Positions 35,370 through 45,060 of a stretch of 64,000 nucleotides of DNA are shown in pieces. This DNA comes from Thermogemmatispora onikobensis (lineage in GTDB: Bacteria > Chloroflexota > Ktedonobacteria > Ktedonobacterales > Ktedonobacteraceae): NCBI RefSeq assembly GCF_001748285.1, contig NZ_BDGT01000010.1:1-64000 (forward strand), in the 5' to 3' direction. The notes below the pieces were generated by a model that saw only the letters and a list, made by a program, of their open reading frames with translations, was not told the origin of the DNA and ran no database searches. How positions within the stretch are numbered: the first letter of the stretch is position 1; every line of letters starts with the position of its first letter. The translations under genes were made by a program, and so were the position numbers.

Positions 35370-35633
35370 CCTCCGTCTAGCTCCCTTCTCTCAAAATAGA
35401 TGGCCTGGTCACTCGGTTGATCCTGGTCAATACCACCAGAACCATGAGAAGAGGATAACAGATCCAGGCACCAAAAGCAAGTTCTCCAAAAGGATATCTT
35501 CATATTTCTTCTTGATACACAAGAAAGAGTGTATCAAAATTCAATAAAGCTTGCTTGCCTTCATTACAAGCAGACAACGTCGTTAAATACGACAGGAAAC
35601 AGGGAAGCAACCGGACAGATGGAAGCGCCGAGG

Positions 35634-36413
35634 CTAGGCAAGAATGACCTCGATCCCCAACTCGCGCAGGCGAGTCAGCGTCTCGCTATCCAGCCCGCTG
35701 TCCGTGATAATAGTATCGATGGCACTTAATGGCGCCACTGCTGTCAGCATCACCTTCCCAAATTTGCTATGATCGGCTACCACAATGCGCCGTCGCGCCC
35801 GCTCAATCATCGCCTGCTTCGTGCCGGCCTCCTCAAAATTGAACTCGGTCAGCCCATGTTCGACTGTAACACCACCAACAGCGATGAAAGCTTTATCGAC
35901 CTGGAAACTGCGCAGCGTCCGCTCGGCCAGATGACCGACCAGCGACAGCTCGCTCGGGCGTAGCTTCCCTCCCACGACGATGACCTGAATCGCCGACTGA
36001 TTGGCCAACTCCAGAGCCGCCCGTAGATTCGTTACCAGCACCGTCAGATTGCGCTTTCCCTTGAGCGCCCGCGCGATCTCCAGCGTCGTTGTCCCCACAT
36101 CAAGAATCAGGCTCTCCCCATCGTTGACCAACTCCACAGCCCGCGCCGCGATGCGCCTCTTTTCCTCAGCATGCTCGGTCTCGCGCGCACTAAACGGCGG
36201 TTCATAGCTGGCTCCGCGCAGGCTGATGGCTCCTCCATGTACCCGCCTGATCAGCCCCTGCTCTTCCAGCTCCTGCAAATCTCTGACTACCGTAATGCTA
36301 GAGACGGCAAAGCGCTGCGCCAGATCGCGTACCGAGGCCACCCCACTAGACTCAATAATTTCAAATATCTTTCTACGACGTTCCTGAGCAATAATCTTAT
36401 TTTCCTTCTTCAT
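35634..36413 (-). CDS. DeoR/GlpR-family transcriptional regulator
   Basis: 259 aa. N-terminal DeoR winged helix (ERRRKIFEIIESSGVASVRDLAQRFAVSSITVVRDLQELEEQGLIRRVHGGA) followed by the sugar-phosphate sensor domain (LILDVGTTTLEIARAL, TNLRAALELANQSAIQVIVVGG, VDKAFIAVGGVTVEHGLTEFNFEEAGTKQAMIERARRRIVVADHSKFGK). Expected to repress a sugar or polyol catabolic operon and to be released by a phosphorylated intermediate. No such operon lies next to it, so its targets are elsewhere. ATG at 36413. Confidence 0.9.
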   Translation of the reverse strand: MKKENKIIAQERRRKIFEIIESSGVASVRDLAQRFAVSSITVVRDLQELEEQGLIRRVHGGAISLRGASYEPPFSARETEHAEEKRRIAARAVELVNDGESLILDVGTTTLEIARALKGKRNLTVLVTNLRAALELANQSAIQVIVVGGKLRPSELSLVGHLAERTLRSFQVDKAFIAVGGVTVEHGLTEFNFEEAGTKQAMIERARRRIVVADHSKFGKVMLTAVAPLSAIDTIITDSGLDSETLTRLRELGIEVILA

Positions 36414-36791
36414 TCAGTGTATGCTCCCTCAGTTTGCTCATCCTCACCCTGCTCGCCCACTGAGCAGATCAACGGGCGATGTCAGTCCTCAGCTCCTTTC
36501 CCCGCGTGCGCCCGACCTCCTCCTCAGGCCCTATCGAGCATTGTATCATGCCCCGCACTCTCTCCAGGAGCTGTTGAGCCAGTGGCCCCCTGAACGGGTA
36601 ACTATCAAGGCCCCGCTCCCTTTTCTATAAAGGAAGAAGGATATCAAGAAAAAAACTGCCAGAGCGTAACCCTTACCTAGAGTTGTATCTCGCAACGTCT
36701 TTAGAGCAGAGTACCATCGCCAGAGATCAAGAGACCTCCGGCGATGCGCGTACTGCTCTCTTAAACAGTCGAGTTGAGAAGAGGAGAAGAC
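36414..36791. other. Divergent intergenic region with structured element
   Basis: 378 bp between the deoR-type gene and the small membrane protein gene. It contains an A-rich patch with TATAAAGGAAG near 36627 and the interrupted stem-loop 36703-36759. Confidence 0.5.
36703..36759 (+). promoter_or_regulatory. 57-nt interrupted stem-loop in a leader
   Basis: Three nested helices: AGAGCA/TGCTCT, GTAC/GTAC and CATCGCC/GGCGATG (17 bp in total with small bulges), ending 32 nt before the small membrane protein ATG. Candidate cis-acting RNA or operator. Confidence 0.45.
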
Positions 36792-37040
36792 ATGGCTAAA
36801 GTCGATATTCATGAGACGACAAAAGCTGCTCGTGATATGCAAGAGCAGTATTTTCGGACCACCGATCGTCTTCCCGGCGAGATGTGGTACTGGGCTGCTC
36901 TGGTCTCGATCATTACCTCAGCTGTGCTTTTCGTAAGCGGCAAGCGTGATTGGGGGCTGTTCGTCGGTCAGTGGCCACCAGCTTTCTTGCTCTTCGGCAT
37001 TTTTCATAAGCTGCTGCGCCCGGCCCGCAGCCAGTTCTAA
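36792..37040 (+). CDS. Small two-helix membrane protein
   Basis: 82 aa. N-terminal about 28 hydrophilic residues (MAKVDIHETTKAARDMQEQYFRTT), then two membrane segments (WYWAALVSIITSAVLFVSG and GLFVGQWPPAFLLFGIFHKLL). Resembles small uncharacterised membrane proteins found in Chloroflexota and Actinobacteria. ATG at 36792 with GAGGAG upstream. Role unknown. A structured leader precedes it and it is convergent with copA. Confidence 0.7.
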   Translation: MAKVDIHETTKAARDMQEQYFRTTDRLPGEMWYWAALVSIITSAVLFVSGKRDWGLFVGQWPPAFLLFGIFHKLLRPARSQF

Positions 37041-37091
37041 GGTCGGGCCAAACGGTACGCATCCCCCATCGCTCTCGCACTGTTGGTAGCG

Positions 37092-37188
37092 GGCGGAAGA
37101 AGGAGAGCCTTCGGCCACAGCAGTCGACAGCCGCCTTCCCCGGTCCCGACTGCGCATTCCTCGCCTGATCGCTTCTCCTTCTTCCGCC
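37092..37188. terminator. Nested hairpin between convergent genes
   Basis: Perfect 15-bp outer stem (37092-37106 / 37174-37188) enclosing an inner 7-bp stem GCAGTCG/CGACTGC (37120-37126 / 37147-37153). It probably ends both the small membrane protein and copA transcripts. Confidence 0.5.
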
Positions 37189-37196
37189 TCTTGCTT

Positions 37197-39602
37197 CTAC
37201 CGCTCGCTCCCCCACCGTTCAAAGCGACGCAAACGGAGGGCATTCCCGACCACAGAGACTGAGGAGAGCGCCATCGCCGCTGCCGCGAAGATCGGGGCCT
37301 GCTCCTTGAGGAAAGGAATCAGAGGCGAGAGGATCGCTGTCGGAATGAGCACACTATTATAAGCAAAGGCCCAGAAGAGGTTTTGCTTGACGGTGCGCAA
37401 CGTCGCCCGTGACAGGGCCAGTGCGGTGGCCAGGCTGCGCAGATTCCCTTTGACCAGGACAATATCAGCCGTCTCCAGGGCGATATCGCTGCCGTTACCC
37501 ATCGCAATCCCAACATCGGCCTGGGCCAGCGCAGGTGCATCATTGATGCCATCGCCCGCGAAGGCCACGGTCAGCCCCTGCTGCTGCAGGCGATGCACCT
37601 GTTTAGCTTTCTCCGCCGGCAGAAGGTCAGCGAGCACGCGCTCAGTGGGGATGCCAACCTGAGCGGCGATGGCCTGGGCTGTACGCTGGTGATCGCCGCT
37701 GACAAGCCAGAGCTGCAGCCCGTGGGCCTGCAGTTGGCGCACCGCCTCAGCCGAGCCTGGTTTCAAGGTATCAGCCAGCGCCAGCAGGCCCGCCAGCCGA
37801 CCAGCTACAGCTACCAGCATCACGGTGCCCCCTTGCTGCTCCAGCCGCTCCAGCTCGGGACGCACTTCCACCAGCCCCACGCCACGCTCCTCCAACAGGC
37901 GCGGCCCACCGATCAAGATCTCCTGCCCTTCTAGTACGGCCTCCAGGCCCCGACCGGGCAGAGCCGTCAGGTGCTCCGGCCTGCGCCTCAGAGAGAGGCC
38001 ACGCTGGTGGGCCGCCTCCACTACGGCGCGCGCCAGCGGATGCTCCGAGCCTTGCTCAACCTCGGCGGTCAGACGCAGTAAGCCAGCTTCGTCCCAGGGA
38101 GCCAGAGCCAACAGCGCAGTGAGCTGCGGCTTGCCACGTGTTAAGGTGCCTGTCTTATCAAAGAGCAGCGCCTGCACTGCTTGAATACGTTCCAGGCTCT
38201 CGCCTCCCTTGATCAGAATCCCTTGCTCAGCTCCCACACCGGTACCCACCATGATGGCTGTAGGGGTTGCCAGTCCCAATGCGCAGGGACAGGCCACCAC
38301 CAGCACGGCCACCGCCGCGATCAAGGCCCTGATCCAGTCCACGCTCCCCCCCCCACTCATAGCCCCCACCAGTCCCCAACCGAGGAAGGTCAGCAGGGCA
38401 ATCACCAGCACCGCTGGTACAAATATGCCCGCTACGCGGTCGGCCAGACGCTGCACAGGGGCCTTGCTGCCCTGGGCCTGCTCAACGAGACGAATGATAT
38501 TGGCCAGCAGGGTATCGGCGCCGACGCGCGTGGCCCGCATGGTCAACAGGCCGCTCTGGTTGATCGTCGCCCCGATCAGCGGCTCGCCCTCTCCTTTCTC
38601 GACTGGCAGGCTCTCCCCGGTGACCATCGACTCATCGACCGTCGAGTGACCGGCCACGACCAGACCATCGACAGGGATGCGCTCGCCGGGACGCACGACG
38701 AGCAGGTCGCCCGGCTTGACTGCGGCAATTGGTACTTCGTGCTCCTGACCATCGCGCAGGAGATGCGCACTGCGCGGCTGCAGTCCGATCAGACGGCGAA
38801 TAGCCTGACCAGCCTCGCCTCTGGCCCGCGCCTCTAGATAGCGCCCCAGGGAAATGAGTGTGATGATCAGGGCCGCAGTGTCATAAAAGGTCGGCTCATC
38901 AGCTAGCTGCGGGACCGCCGTGGCCACCAGGCTGAGCAGGTAAGCCGCCGTTGAGCCAGCCGAGATGAGTGTGTCCATGGTGGCCGACCCATGCCGCAGG
39001 TTCTTGAGCGCATTACGGTGAAATTCCCAACCAACCACCGCCCAGACAGGCGTCGTGAGCAACAACAGGAGATAGTTCTCCCCCGGGAAGCGGTCCATGA
39101 AGAACATGCTGAGCACAACGACAGGCAGCGAGAGAGCGATCGCCATGAGTAGCAGCCATAGCCGACGTTGATCCACCTGCCGCTGGCCCTCACTCACGCC
39201 CAAAGCCCCCGCCGCAGCCGTGTCTTTGCCGCCGCTGCTCACACTATCTCCCCCGACGTACTCGCTGCGCTGATCCTCTTCCCCCCCCCTTCCTTCCTCT
39301 GCGGACGGCCCAAGCGGCAGCGCTTCATAGCCCAGTTGCTCAACTTTCTCGACCATCAACGCCGGGCTAACCTGACCAGGATCATAAAGCACTGTGGCTT
39401 TCTCCGTGGCAAAGTTAACGCTAGCCTCCTTGACGCCCGGCAAGCGCTGTAGGCCCCGCTCAATGCGCCTGGCACAAGAGGCGCAGCTCATGCCCTCCAG
39501 CGCCAGCGTCAGCGCAGCCATCTGCTCAGACTCACCGTTCCCTCCACTGCTCCGCTCTATGCTGCTCTGCGGTCCACCAGGACCAGGCAGATAGGTTGCC
39601 AT
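37197..39602 (-). CDS. copA: Copper-exporting P1B-type ATPase (CopA)
   Basis: 801 aa. One N-terminal heavy-metal-associated domain with GMSCASC (Cys40, Cys43), eight membrane helices, A-domain TGES, the transport motif [14 protein letters not shown], the phosphorylation site DKTGTLT, HP motif SEHPLARA, and [20 protein letters not shown]. The CPC and following YN/MSS residues ([28 protein letters not shown]) are the Cu(I)-type pattern. Exports copper from the cytosol. Start at 39602 (MATYLPG) because AAGGAG lies 9 nt upstream; an ATG 9 nt earlier abuts the same site. A CsoR-like operator overlaps the promoter region. Confidence 0.95.
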   Translation of the reverse strand: MATYLPGPGGPQSSIERSSGGNGESEQMAALTLALEGMSCASCARRIERGLQRLPGVKEASVNFATEKATVLYDPGQVSPALMVEKVEQLGYEALPLGPSAEEGRGGEEDQRSEYVGGDSVSSGGKDTAAAGALGVSEGQRQVDQRRLWLLLMAIALSLPVVVLSMFFMDRFPGENYLLLLLTTPVWAVVGWEFHRNALKNLRHGSATMDTLISAGSTAAYLLSLVATAVPQLADEPTFYDTAALIITLISLGRYLEARARGEAGQAIRRLIGLQPRSAHLLRDGQEHEVPIAAVKPGDLLVVRPGERIPVDGLVVAGHSTVDESMVTGESLPVEKGEGEPLIGATINQSGLLTMRATRVGADTLLANIIRLVEQAQGSKAPVQRLADRVAGIFVPAVLVIALLTFLGWGLVGAMSGGGSVDWIRALIAAVAVLVVACPCALGLATPTAIMVGTGVGAEQGILIKGGESLERIQAVQALLFDKTGTLTRGKPQLTALLALAPWDEAGLLRLTAEVEQGSEHPLARAVVEAAHQRGLSLRRRPEHLTALPGRGLEAVLEGQEILIGGPRLLEERGVGLVEVRPELERLEQQGGTVMLVAVAGRLAGLLALADTLKPGSAEAVRQLQAHGLQLWLVSGDHQRTAQAIAAQVGIPTERVLADLLPAEKAKQVHRLQQQGLTVAFAGDGINDAPALAQADVGIAMGNGSDIALETADIVLVKGNLRSLATALALSRATLRTVKQNLFWAFAYNSVLIPTAILSPLIPFLKEQAPIFAAAAMALSSVSVVGNALRLRRFERWGSER

Positions 39603-39632
39603 CTGCTGCATCTCCTTGTGTTCATCGCTCGA

Positions 39633-39666
39633 TATTAACCCACACCCCCCCGGTAGGGGTCTAATA
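39633..39666 (-). promoter_or_regulatory. CsoR-like copper operator upstream of copA
   Basis: On the minus strand, TATTA-G-ACCCCTACCGGGGGGGT-GTGGGT-TAATA: a GC-rich pseudo-inverted repeat (ACCCC...GGGGT) flanked by TATTA/TAATA, about 30 bp before the copA ATG. CsoR operators share this G/C-tract arrangement. No csoR gene lies in the window, so the regulator would act in trans. Confidence 0.6.
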
Positions 39667-39796
39667 GAAAGGATAGCGCAAGAAGCCATCCTTGTCAAAT
39701 GCGCAGGAGATCTGGCCGCTGGCTCTGCTCAGCCAGTTCTGTGCTATAATGAGAGAGCAAAGAGCCAGCGAAGCATGTTTCATAAGAGAGAGGAGC

Positions 39797-40450
39797 ATGA
39801 GCGTCCCTTCAAGCAACCAGCAGAGTGCAGCGCGTCGAATTCTTCGTCGCTTTCGCGGCTTGCAAGCCCATCTGGAGCCTGGGGAAGAGCCTCTAGAGAG
39901 CCGGCCTGTCATTTGGCACAGTCAGCAACACGGCAGCGTCGCCTGTGATGTCATTCTCACGAACAGGCGTCTGCTCGGCTATTACCAGGTCCAGTTCCCG
40001 CGCTCGCGCTTTTTCCTGGAGGCCATTCCTCTGACAGAGATCACAGCCATCACGCTGCGCAGTCCCCAGAGCAAGCCGCTGCTGCATGAACTGCTGATCA
40101 GCTCTGGGCAAGGTGCTGTCCTGCTGCGGGCTCCTCGTCGTGTGATCGAGGGCCTCTACGACTCCTTGCATCGCCTTGGAGGAGAGACCGGCCCAGAGCC
40201 AGAACAGGTCGGGGCAGGGCCGGCAAGAGTGCCCTCACCGCGCTTCGATCGTCAGCAGCTCGCCGGCTCCGCAGAGCACTCGCCCGCGGGCATCGCTCTG
40301 CTCTTCGCCTGCGGCCTCATCCTCGAAATCATCGCCGTCTTTCTCTGGCTCACCACGGGTAGCCTGGCCACCAGTCTGCCGCCTTTTGTGACCGGCCTGC
40401 TGACAGTGCTCACGGCCATTCTCGTCTACCGTCAGCGTCGAGCCGCATGA
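39797..40450 (+). CDS. Membrane-anchored PH-like domain protein
   Basis: 218 aa. The N-terminal about 135 residues read like a bacterial PH/YdbT-type domain (GEEPLESRPVIWHSQQHGSVACDVILTNRRLLGYYQVQFPRSRFFLEAIPLTEITAITLR, then LLHELLISSGQGAVLLRAPRRVIEGLYDSLH). A spacer and two C-terminal membrane helices follow (GIALLFACGLILEIIAVFLWL, FVTGLLTVLTAILVY). No enzymatic motif. ATG at 39797 with AGAGAGGAG upstream. Divergent from copA and possibly sharing its control region; function unknown. Confidence 0.65.
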   Translation: MSVPSSNQQSAARRILRRFRGLQAHLEPGEEPLESRPVIWHSQQHGSVACDVILTNRRLLGYYQVQFPRSRFFLEAIPLTEITAITLRSPQSKPLLHELLISSGQGAVLLRAPRRVIEGLYDSLHRLGGETGPEPEQVGAGPARVPSPRFDRQQLAGSAEHSPAGIALLFACGLILEIIAVFLWLTTGSLATSLPPFVTGLLTVLTAILVYRQRRAA

Positions 40451-40524
40451 GCTGAGCCTGGAGGGCGTCTCTGGCCCTTCTTTCCTTTGTTAGCTGGGAG
40501 AGCATTGGCCGTTAGCCAGCAACG

Positions 40525-40554
40525 TTGACACGTTCTTTTTACGACAGGTACAAT
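40525..40554 (+). promoter_or_regulatory. Sigma-70 promoter of the etf operon
   Basis: TTGACA (40525-40530) and TACAAT (40549-40554) with an 18-bp spacer. This predicts a leader of about 255 nt before etfB. Confidence 0.75.
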
Positions 40555-40702
40555 ACAAAGGGCCTGGTAAATACAGCGATTGGCCTGCTCGTTCTATCCA
40601 TAGCGAGAGAATCTGTGCAGACGTAAGGCGCCCGGGGCAGTCCTCTCTTCTGACGAACGCAGACAGCACACGGCCCTTTTCCGATGGAGAATGGCAAAGA
40701 AG

Positions 40703-40731
40703 GCAAAGAAGGCGTTGCCGTTCTTCTTTGC
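40703..40731 (+). promoter_or_regulatory. Hairpin in the etfB leader
   Basis: GCAAAGAAG / CTTCTTTGC, 9-bp stem with an 11-nt loop, preceded by a partial copy of the left arm (GGCAAAGAAG at 40693). About 85 nt before etfB. Confidence 0.4.
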
Positions 40732-40816
40732 AGAGAAGGCGCCATCTTACGCAGTTGTAGGCTGTCTTGTGTCTTGCGCCTTTGCTCGCACATAGGTAAG
40801 ATGAGGCAACAACGCA

Positions 40817-41602
40817 ATGAAGATCTTCGTCTGTGTAAAGCAGATTCCAGACCCCAACACCGTCGAAAGCAAGCTTGACCCTGCCACAAAACGACTGGTG
40901 CGCACCGGGGTCTCGCTGGTGCTTGACCCGGGAGACGAGACAACGATCGCGGCTGCGATCAAGCTGCGCGATAGTCTCGGCAACAGCGAGCTGACAGCGA
41001 TCAGCATGGGCCCAGCCAGTGCCCAGGAGGCCCTGCGACGCGCCCTGGCGATGGGCGTTGACCGCGCGATTCTCATTAGTGATCCGGCCCTGGCTGGTTC
41101 GGATGTGCTGGGCACGGCGCGCACACTGGCTGCCGCCCTCAAGCGCGAGAGTCCCGATCTGATCTTCTGCTCGACCGAGAGCACCGATGGCTACACCGGC
41201 ATGGTGCCTGGGGCGATTGCCGAGTTGCTGGGCCTGCCCCAGCTCACCTTTGCGCGCGAGATTACCGTCGAGGGGAGCAAAGCCGTGATCAAGCGCGTCA
41301 CGCAGACCGGCTATGAGGTGGTCGAGAGTCCTTTGCCCGCCGTGGTGACCATCGCCAGCGGCTCCTTCGAGGCCATCTATCCGACGATGAAGGGCATTAT
41401 GAGTGCGCGCAAGAAGCCCTTCAGTCAGTTGAGCCTGAGCGATCTCGGGCTGGAGCCGTCGCAGGTCGGGGAGGCCGGCGCCCGCGAGCAGATCCTCTCC
41501 ATCGGGAAGGCCGAGGCCCGCGCCGCCGGGCAGATTATTAAGGACGAGGGCAACGCTGCCGAGATCATTGCCGACTTCTTGCAGCGTCACCAGTTGCTCT
41601 AG
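40817..41602 (+). CDS. etfB: Electron transfer flavoprotein beta subunit
   Basis: 261 aa. Begins MKIFVCVKQIPDPN and carries the EtfB core (LVLDPGDETTIAAAIKLRD, AISMGPASAQEALRRALAMGVDRAILISDP, STDGYTGMVPGAIAELLGLPQLTF, TIASGSFEAIYPTMKGIMSARKKP). Forms the EtfAB heterodimer that takes electrons from acyl-CoA dehydrogenases. First gene of etfB-etfA-etfD with a sigma-70 promoter about 260 bp upstream. Stop is 14 bp before the etfA ATG. An acyl-CoA dehydrogenase lies 7 kb away, a likely electron donor. Confidence 0.95.
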   Translation: MKIFVCVKQIPDPNTVESKLDPATKRLVRTGVSLVLDPGDETTIAAAIKLRDSLGNSELTAISMGPASAQEALRRALAMGVDRAILISDPALAGSDVLGTARTLAAALKRESPDLIFCSTESTDGYTGMVPGAIAELLGLPQLTFAREITVEGSKAVIKRVTQTGYEVVESPLPAVVTIASGSFEAIYPTMKGIMSARKKPFSQLSLSDLGLEPSQVGEAGAREQILSIGKAEARAAGQIIKDEGNAAEIIADFLQRHQLL

Positions 41603-41616
41603 GAGGAGTGCAGGTT

Positions 41617-42588
41617 ATGGCAAAAACGATCTGGGTCCTGGTCGAAATCGAGGATGGCCGGCCAGCTCGCTCGTCTCTTGAGGTGCTCAGTAAGGCCGCC
41701 CATCTGGGTCGCGCCGAGGCGATTGTACTCGGCTCCGCCGCCGCGACGGTGGCCCCCTCCCTGGGTGAGTTTGGCGCCGAAAAGGTCTACGTCCACGCCG
41801 ATCCTACTTACGATACCTACCTGACGCTCCCCGCTGTCGATACCATCAGCGATTTGCTGCAGCGGCAGCAGCCCGATCTTCTGCTCTTCCCCACCACCTA
41901 CGATGTCCGCGATATCGCTGCTCGCCTGAGCGCCCGCCACAATCTGGGCCTGATCACGGATGCTACCGACCTCCGCTACGAGGGCGAGCGCCTGGAGGTG
42001 ACGGTCCCCTGGGGCGGAGAGAACGTCGTGGTCGCCACCCATCCTTATCAGGGAACGGGAATCGTGCTGACGCGCCCGAAAGCTTTCTCGGTGGAGCGTT
42101 TCGAGGGCCGTCAGGCTGAGATCGAGCAGCTCTCGGTGACGCTGCGGCCCGAGTCGCAGCAGATGAAGATCCTCGACCGCGTCGAGGTCCAGAGCGAAGG
42201 CCCCGCCCTGGAGGATGCCAGCATTATTGTGAGTGGAGGCCGCGGTCTGGGGAAGGCCGAGAATTACCACCTGGTCGAGGAGCTGGCGGCAGTGCTCGGC
42301 GGAGCGCCGGGCGCGACACGAGCTATCGTCGATGCCGGCTGGCTTCCCTACAGCTATCAGATCGGACAGACTGGCAAGACGGTCAAGCCAACCCTCTATA
42401 TTGCTTGCGGCATTAGCGGCGCGATCCAGCATCTGGCTGGCATGAAAGGCTCGAAGTATATCATCGCCATCAATAAGGATGAGCACGCGCCGATCTTCTC
42501 AGTGGCCGATTTGGGCATCGTCGGCGATGTGCTGACGATCCTGCCCCAGCTGACCGAGGAAGTGAAGCGGCGTAAAGCCCAGCTCTAG
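41617..42588 (+). CDS. etfA: Electron transfer flavoprotein alpha subunit
   Basis: 323 aa. N-terminal domain starting [15 protein letters not shown]-terminal FAD-binding domain with the family signature [99 protein letters not shown]. Partner of EtfB, passing electrons from beta-oxidation dehydrogenases to the membrane reductase EtfD encoded next. ATG at 41617 with AGGAGG 10 nt upstream; the GTG at 41608 abuts that site and is less likely. 145 bp before etfD. Confidence 0.96.
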   Translation: MAKTIWVLVEIEDGRPARSSLEVLSKAAHLGRAEAIVLGSAAATVAPSLGEFGAEKVYVHADPTYDTYLTLPAVDTISDLLQRQQPDLLLFPTTYDVRDIAARLSARHNLGLITDATDLRYEGERLEVTVPWGGENVVVATHPYQGTGIVLTRPKAFSVERFEGRQAEIEQLSVTLRPESQQMKILDRVEVQSEGPALEDASIIVSGGRGLGKAENYHLVEELAAVLGGAPGATRAIVDAGWLPYSYQIGQTGKTVKPTLYIACGISGAIQHLAGMKGSKYIIAINKDEHAPIFSVADLGIVGDVLTILPQLTEEVKRRKAQL

Positions 42589-42733
42589 CGCGCTTACGCT
42601 CGCTCGTTCTCGCTGACGCACAAGCAGGCAAGAAGCAGCATACTACTGCGGTGGGGCACGGCTGCCGCTGCAAAGCAGCAAGCAGGCAGATAGGCAGGGC
42701 GACGGGGCCCCGCCGCCTTTAAGGGAGGTTGTC

Positions 42734-44878
42734 ATGGCACCCCCTGCCATTTCTCCAACCGGTGGGTGGATCGGGACGACTATCTTTGTGGTAATTTTCC
42801 TGGCGGCGCTGACAGTTTTCGGCCTGCGCGCCGGGCAGCTGGTGACGCTGCTGGCTAAGGCTCGCCGCGAGGATCGCACCGATCATCTGGAGGAGCGCAT
42901 CGGCGATTTCCTGCTGGTGGTGCTCGGTCAGAGCGGCGTCCTGCGCGATCCAATCCCCGGCCTGGCACACTTTTTTACCTTCTGGGGCTTTATCATTATT
43001 CAGTTCGGGCTGCTGAATCTGATCCTGGGAGCTTTTAACGGCTCGCTCCCGCTGATCGGCCACGATCATACGTTTGCAGCCTTGCTCGACCTCTTTGTGC
43101 TTTTCGTGCTGGTCTCGCTGATTGTCTTCGCGATCCGGCGCGGTATCGTGCGTCCCCGACAGTTATCGAGCCGCCTGCACGGCCCGTGGGACGGCTTTAT
43201 TATCCTGGGCCTCATTTTCCTGGTCCTGCTGACCCTGGCCCTGGTTGAGACCTTCGGCTTTGCCGCCAGCCACGGCGAGGAGTGGTCTCTGATCGGTTCC
43301 TGGCTTGGCCCCTCCTTCTATGGCCTGGGCACGGCCACCAACGTGGTCCTCTACCGCGTCTTCTGGTGGGCCCACATCCTGACGGTGCTGGGCTTCCTGG
43401 TCTATCTACCGGGATCGAAGCATTTGCATCTGATGGCGACGCCCTTCAATGTCTTCTTCCGTAACTATGGTCCCCGCGGCGCGCTGCCGCTGTTGGAGAA
43501 CCTGGAGGAGCGCGAGGACTACGGGGTCTCTAAGGCAGAGCAGTTTACCTGGAAGCAGCTACTGGATGGCTACGCCTGTACGGAGTGCGGTCGCTGCAAT
43601 ACGGTCTGCCCGGCTACGAATACCGGTAAGCCGCTGCTGCCCAAGGAGATTATCCTGGGCGTCAAGGAGTCGCTGCTCGACCGCCGTCATGAGATCGTGG
43701 GTGAGCCGAATCTTTTCCAGAAGCTGCCGCTGGCCGATGTGCGCGGCGGCAACGGCCATGAGGAGATTCAGCCGCTCGTGGGCGGGGTGATCAGTAAAGA
43801 GGCACTCTGGGCCTGCACTACCTGCGGCGCCTGTATGGAGATCTGCCCGGTTTCGATCGAGCATGTGCCCAAGATCGTGGATATGCGGCGCTCTCTGGTG
43901 ATGGAGGAGAGCGATTTCCCTCCCGAGGTGACGTCGCTGTTCAACAATATCGAGCGCAATGGCAATCCGTGGGAGATCAGTAACGATCGCCGCGCGGAGT
44001 GGGCCGCGGGCCTGGGTGTGCCGCTGATGGCGGAAAACCCCGATGCCGAGGTGCTCTATTGGGTCGGCTGCATGGGGTCTTTCGATCAGCGGAACCGGAA
44101 GGTGGCGACAGCGCTGGTGAAGATTCTGAAGGCCGCCGGGGTGAATTTCGCTATCCTCGGCCCCGAGGAGTCCTGCACGGGCGACCCGGCTCGCCGCATC
44201 GGCAATGAGTACCTCTGGCAGATGATGGCCCAGCAGAATATTGAGGTGCTCAATAGCTACGGCTTTAATACCGCTCAGACGGAGACCGAGACCGCCCACA
44301 ATGGCCACGGCCATAACGGCCAGACCGCCCGCCCACGGACTATCATTACGGCTTGCCCGCACTGCTTCAATACGATTAAGAATGAGTATCCACAGCTCGG
44401 CGGCCACTATGAGGTGATCCACCATAGTGTTTTCATCGATCGCTTGATCAAGGAGGGCCGCCTGCAGCTCCCCACCGGCTTCGATCAGCGTAAGCTGACC
44501 TACCACGACCCTTGCTATGTTGGCCGCTATAATGGGGTCTACGATGAGCCGCGCCGCGTGTTGACGGTGCTCAATAGCAACGGGGTCACGGAGATGCGCC
44601 GCAACCGCAATAAGAGTTTCTGCTGCGGCGGCGGCGGCGGTCGCGCCTGGATGGAGGAGCGCCTCGGTAAGCGGGTCAATCAGACGCGCGTCAATGAGGC
44701 TCTGGAGACAGAGGCCGAGGTGCTGGCAGCGGCTTGCCCGTTCTGTATTATGATGTTTGAGGATGGCGTGAAGGGCGTGGAGGCGGAGGAGCGCCTCCAG
44801 GTCGAGGATATCGCGGAGATCGTGGCCCGCGCCCTGGAGGAGGCCGCTACACCTGCCCCGGCTCGCACCGGTCAGTAG
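42734..44878 (+). CDS. etfD: Membrane Fe-S ETF:quinone oxidoreductase (EtfD type)
   Basis: 714 aa. About six N-terminal membrane helices of the nitrate-reductase gamma/haem-b type (residues 15-235), then two 4Fe-4S ferredoxin clusters (CTECGRCNTVCP from residue 282 and CTTCGACMEICP from about 361), then two CCG domains of the HdrB/GlpC type (WVGCMG...CTGDPARR...CPHCFNT and YHDPCYVGR...CCGGGGG...CPFCIMM). This matches the EtfD proteins (Mycobacterium Rv0338c-like) that move electrons from EtfBA to menaquinone. Its position after etfB-etfA confirms the role. A His/Gly-rich short insertion (HNGHGHNG) lies before the first CCG end. Followed by a clear terminator. Confidence 0.92.
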   Translation: MAPPAISPTGGWIGTTIFVVIFLAALTVFGLRAGQLVTLLAKARREDRTDHLEERIGDFLLVVLGQSGVLRDPIPGLAHFFTFWGFIIIQFGLLNLILGAFNGSLPLIGHDHTFAALLDLFVLFVLVSLIVFAIRRGIVRPRQLSSRLHGPWDGFIILGLIFLVLLTLALVETFGFAASHGEEWSLIGSWLGPSFYGLGTATNVVLYRVFWWAHILTVLGFLVYLPGSKHLHLMATPFNVFFRNYGPRGALPLLENLEEREDYGVSKAEQFTWKQLLDGYACTECGRCNTVCPATNTGKPLLPKEIILGVKESLLDRRHEIVGEPNLFQKLPLADVRGGNGHEEIQPLVGGVISKEALWACTTCGACMEICPVSIEHVPKIVDMRRSLVMEESDFPPEVTSLFNNIERNGNPWEISNDRRAEWAAGLGVPLMAENPDAEVLYWVGCMGSFDQRNRKVATALVKILKAAGVNFAILGPEESCTGDPARRIGNEYLWQMMAQQNIEVLNSYGFNTAQTETETAHNGHGHNGQTARPRTIITACPHCFNTIKNEYPQLGGHYEVIHHSVFIDRLIKEGRLQLPTGFDQRKLTYHDPCYVGRYNGVYDEPRRVLTVLNSNGVTEMRRNRNKSFCCGGGGGRAWMEERLGKRVNQTRVNEALETEAEVLAAACPFCIMMFEDGVKGVEAEERLQVEDIAEIVARALEEAATPAPARTGQ

Positions 44879-44938
44879 CTCCCGTCTCTGCCCCGTTCAG
44901 TCCCTTTCATTCTCTCTCCTCCATTGTCTCTCCTTGAG

Positions 44939-44970
44939 GCGCCCCGGTTAACTGCACTGGGGCGCTTTCT
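44939..44970 (+). terminator. Terminator of the etf operon
   Basis: Stem GCGCCCC (44939-44945) / GGGGCGC (44959-44965), 13-nt loop, then TTTCTTCT. 60 bp after etfD. Confidence 0.8.
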
Positions 44971-45031
44971 TCTCTCTCTAGAGACACTGTTAGAGCTGTG
45001 TTAGAAGATTGTCAGAAAACCGTTATATGAC

Positions 45032-45060
45032 TTGACATTTTTTGTGAGATGGACTATACT
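45032..45060 (+). promoter_or_regulatory. Near-consensus sigma-70 promoter of hsp20
   Basis: TTGACA (45032-45037), 17-bp spacer, TATACT (45055-45060). Predicts a GC-rich leader of about 200 nt before the Hsp20 ATG. Confidence 0.85.
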
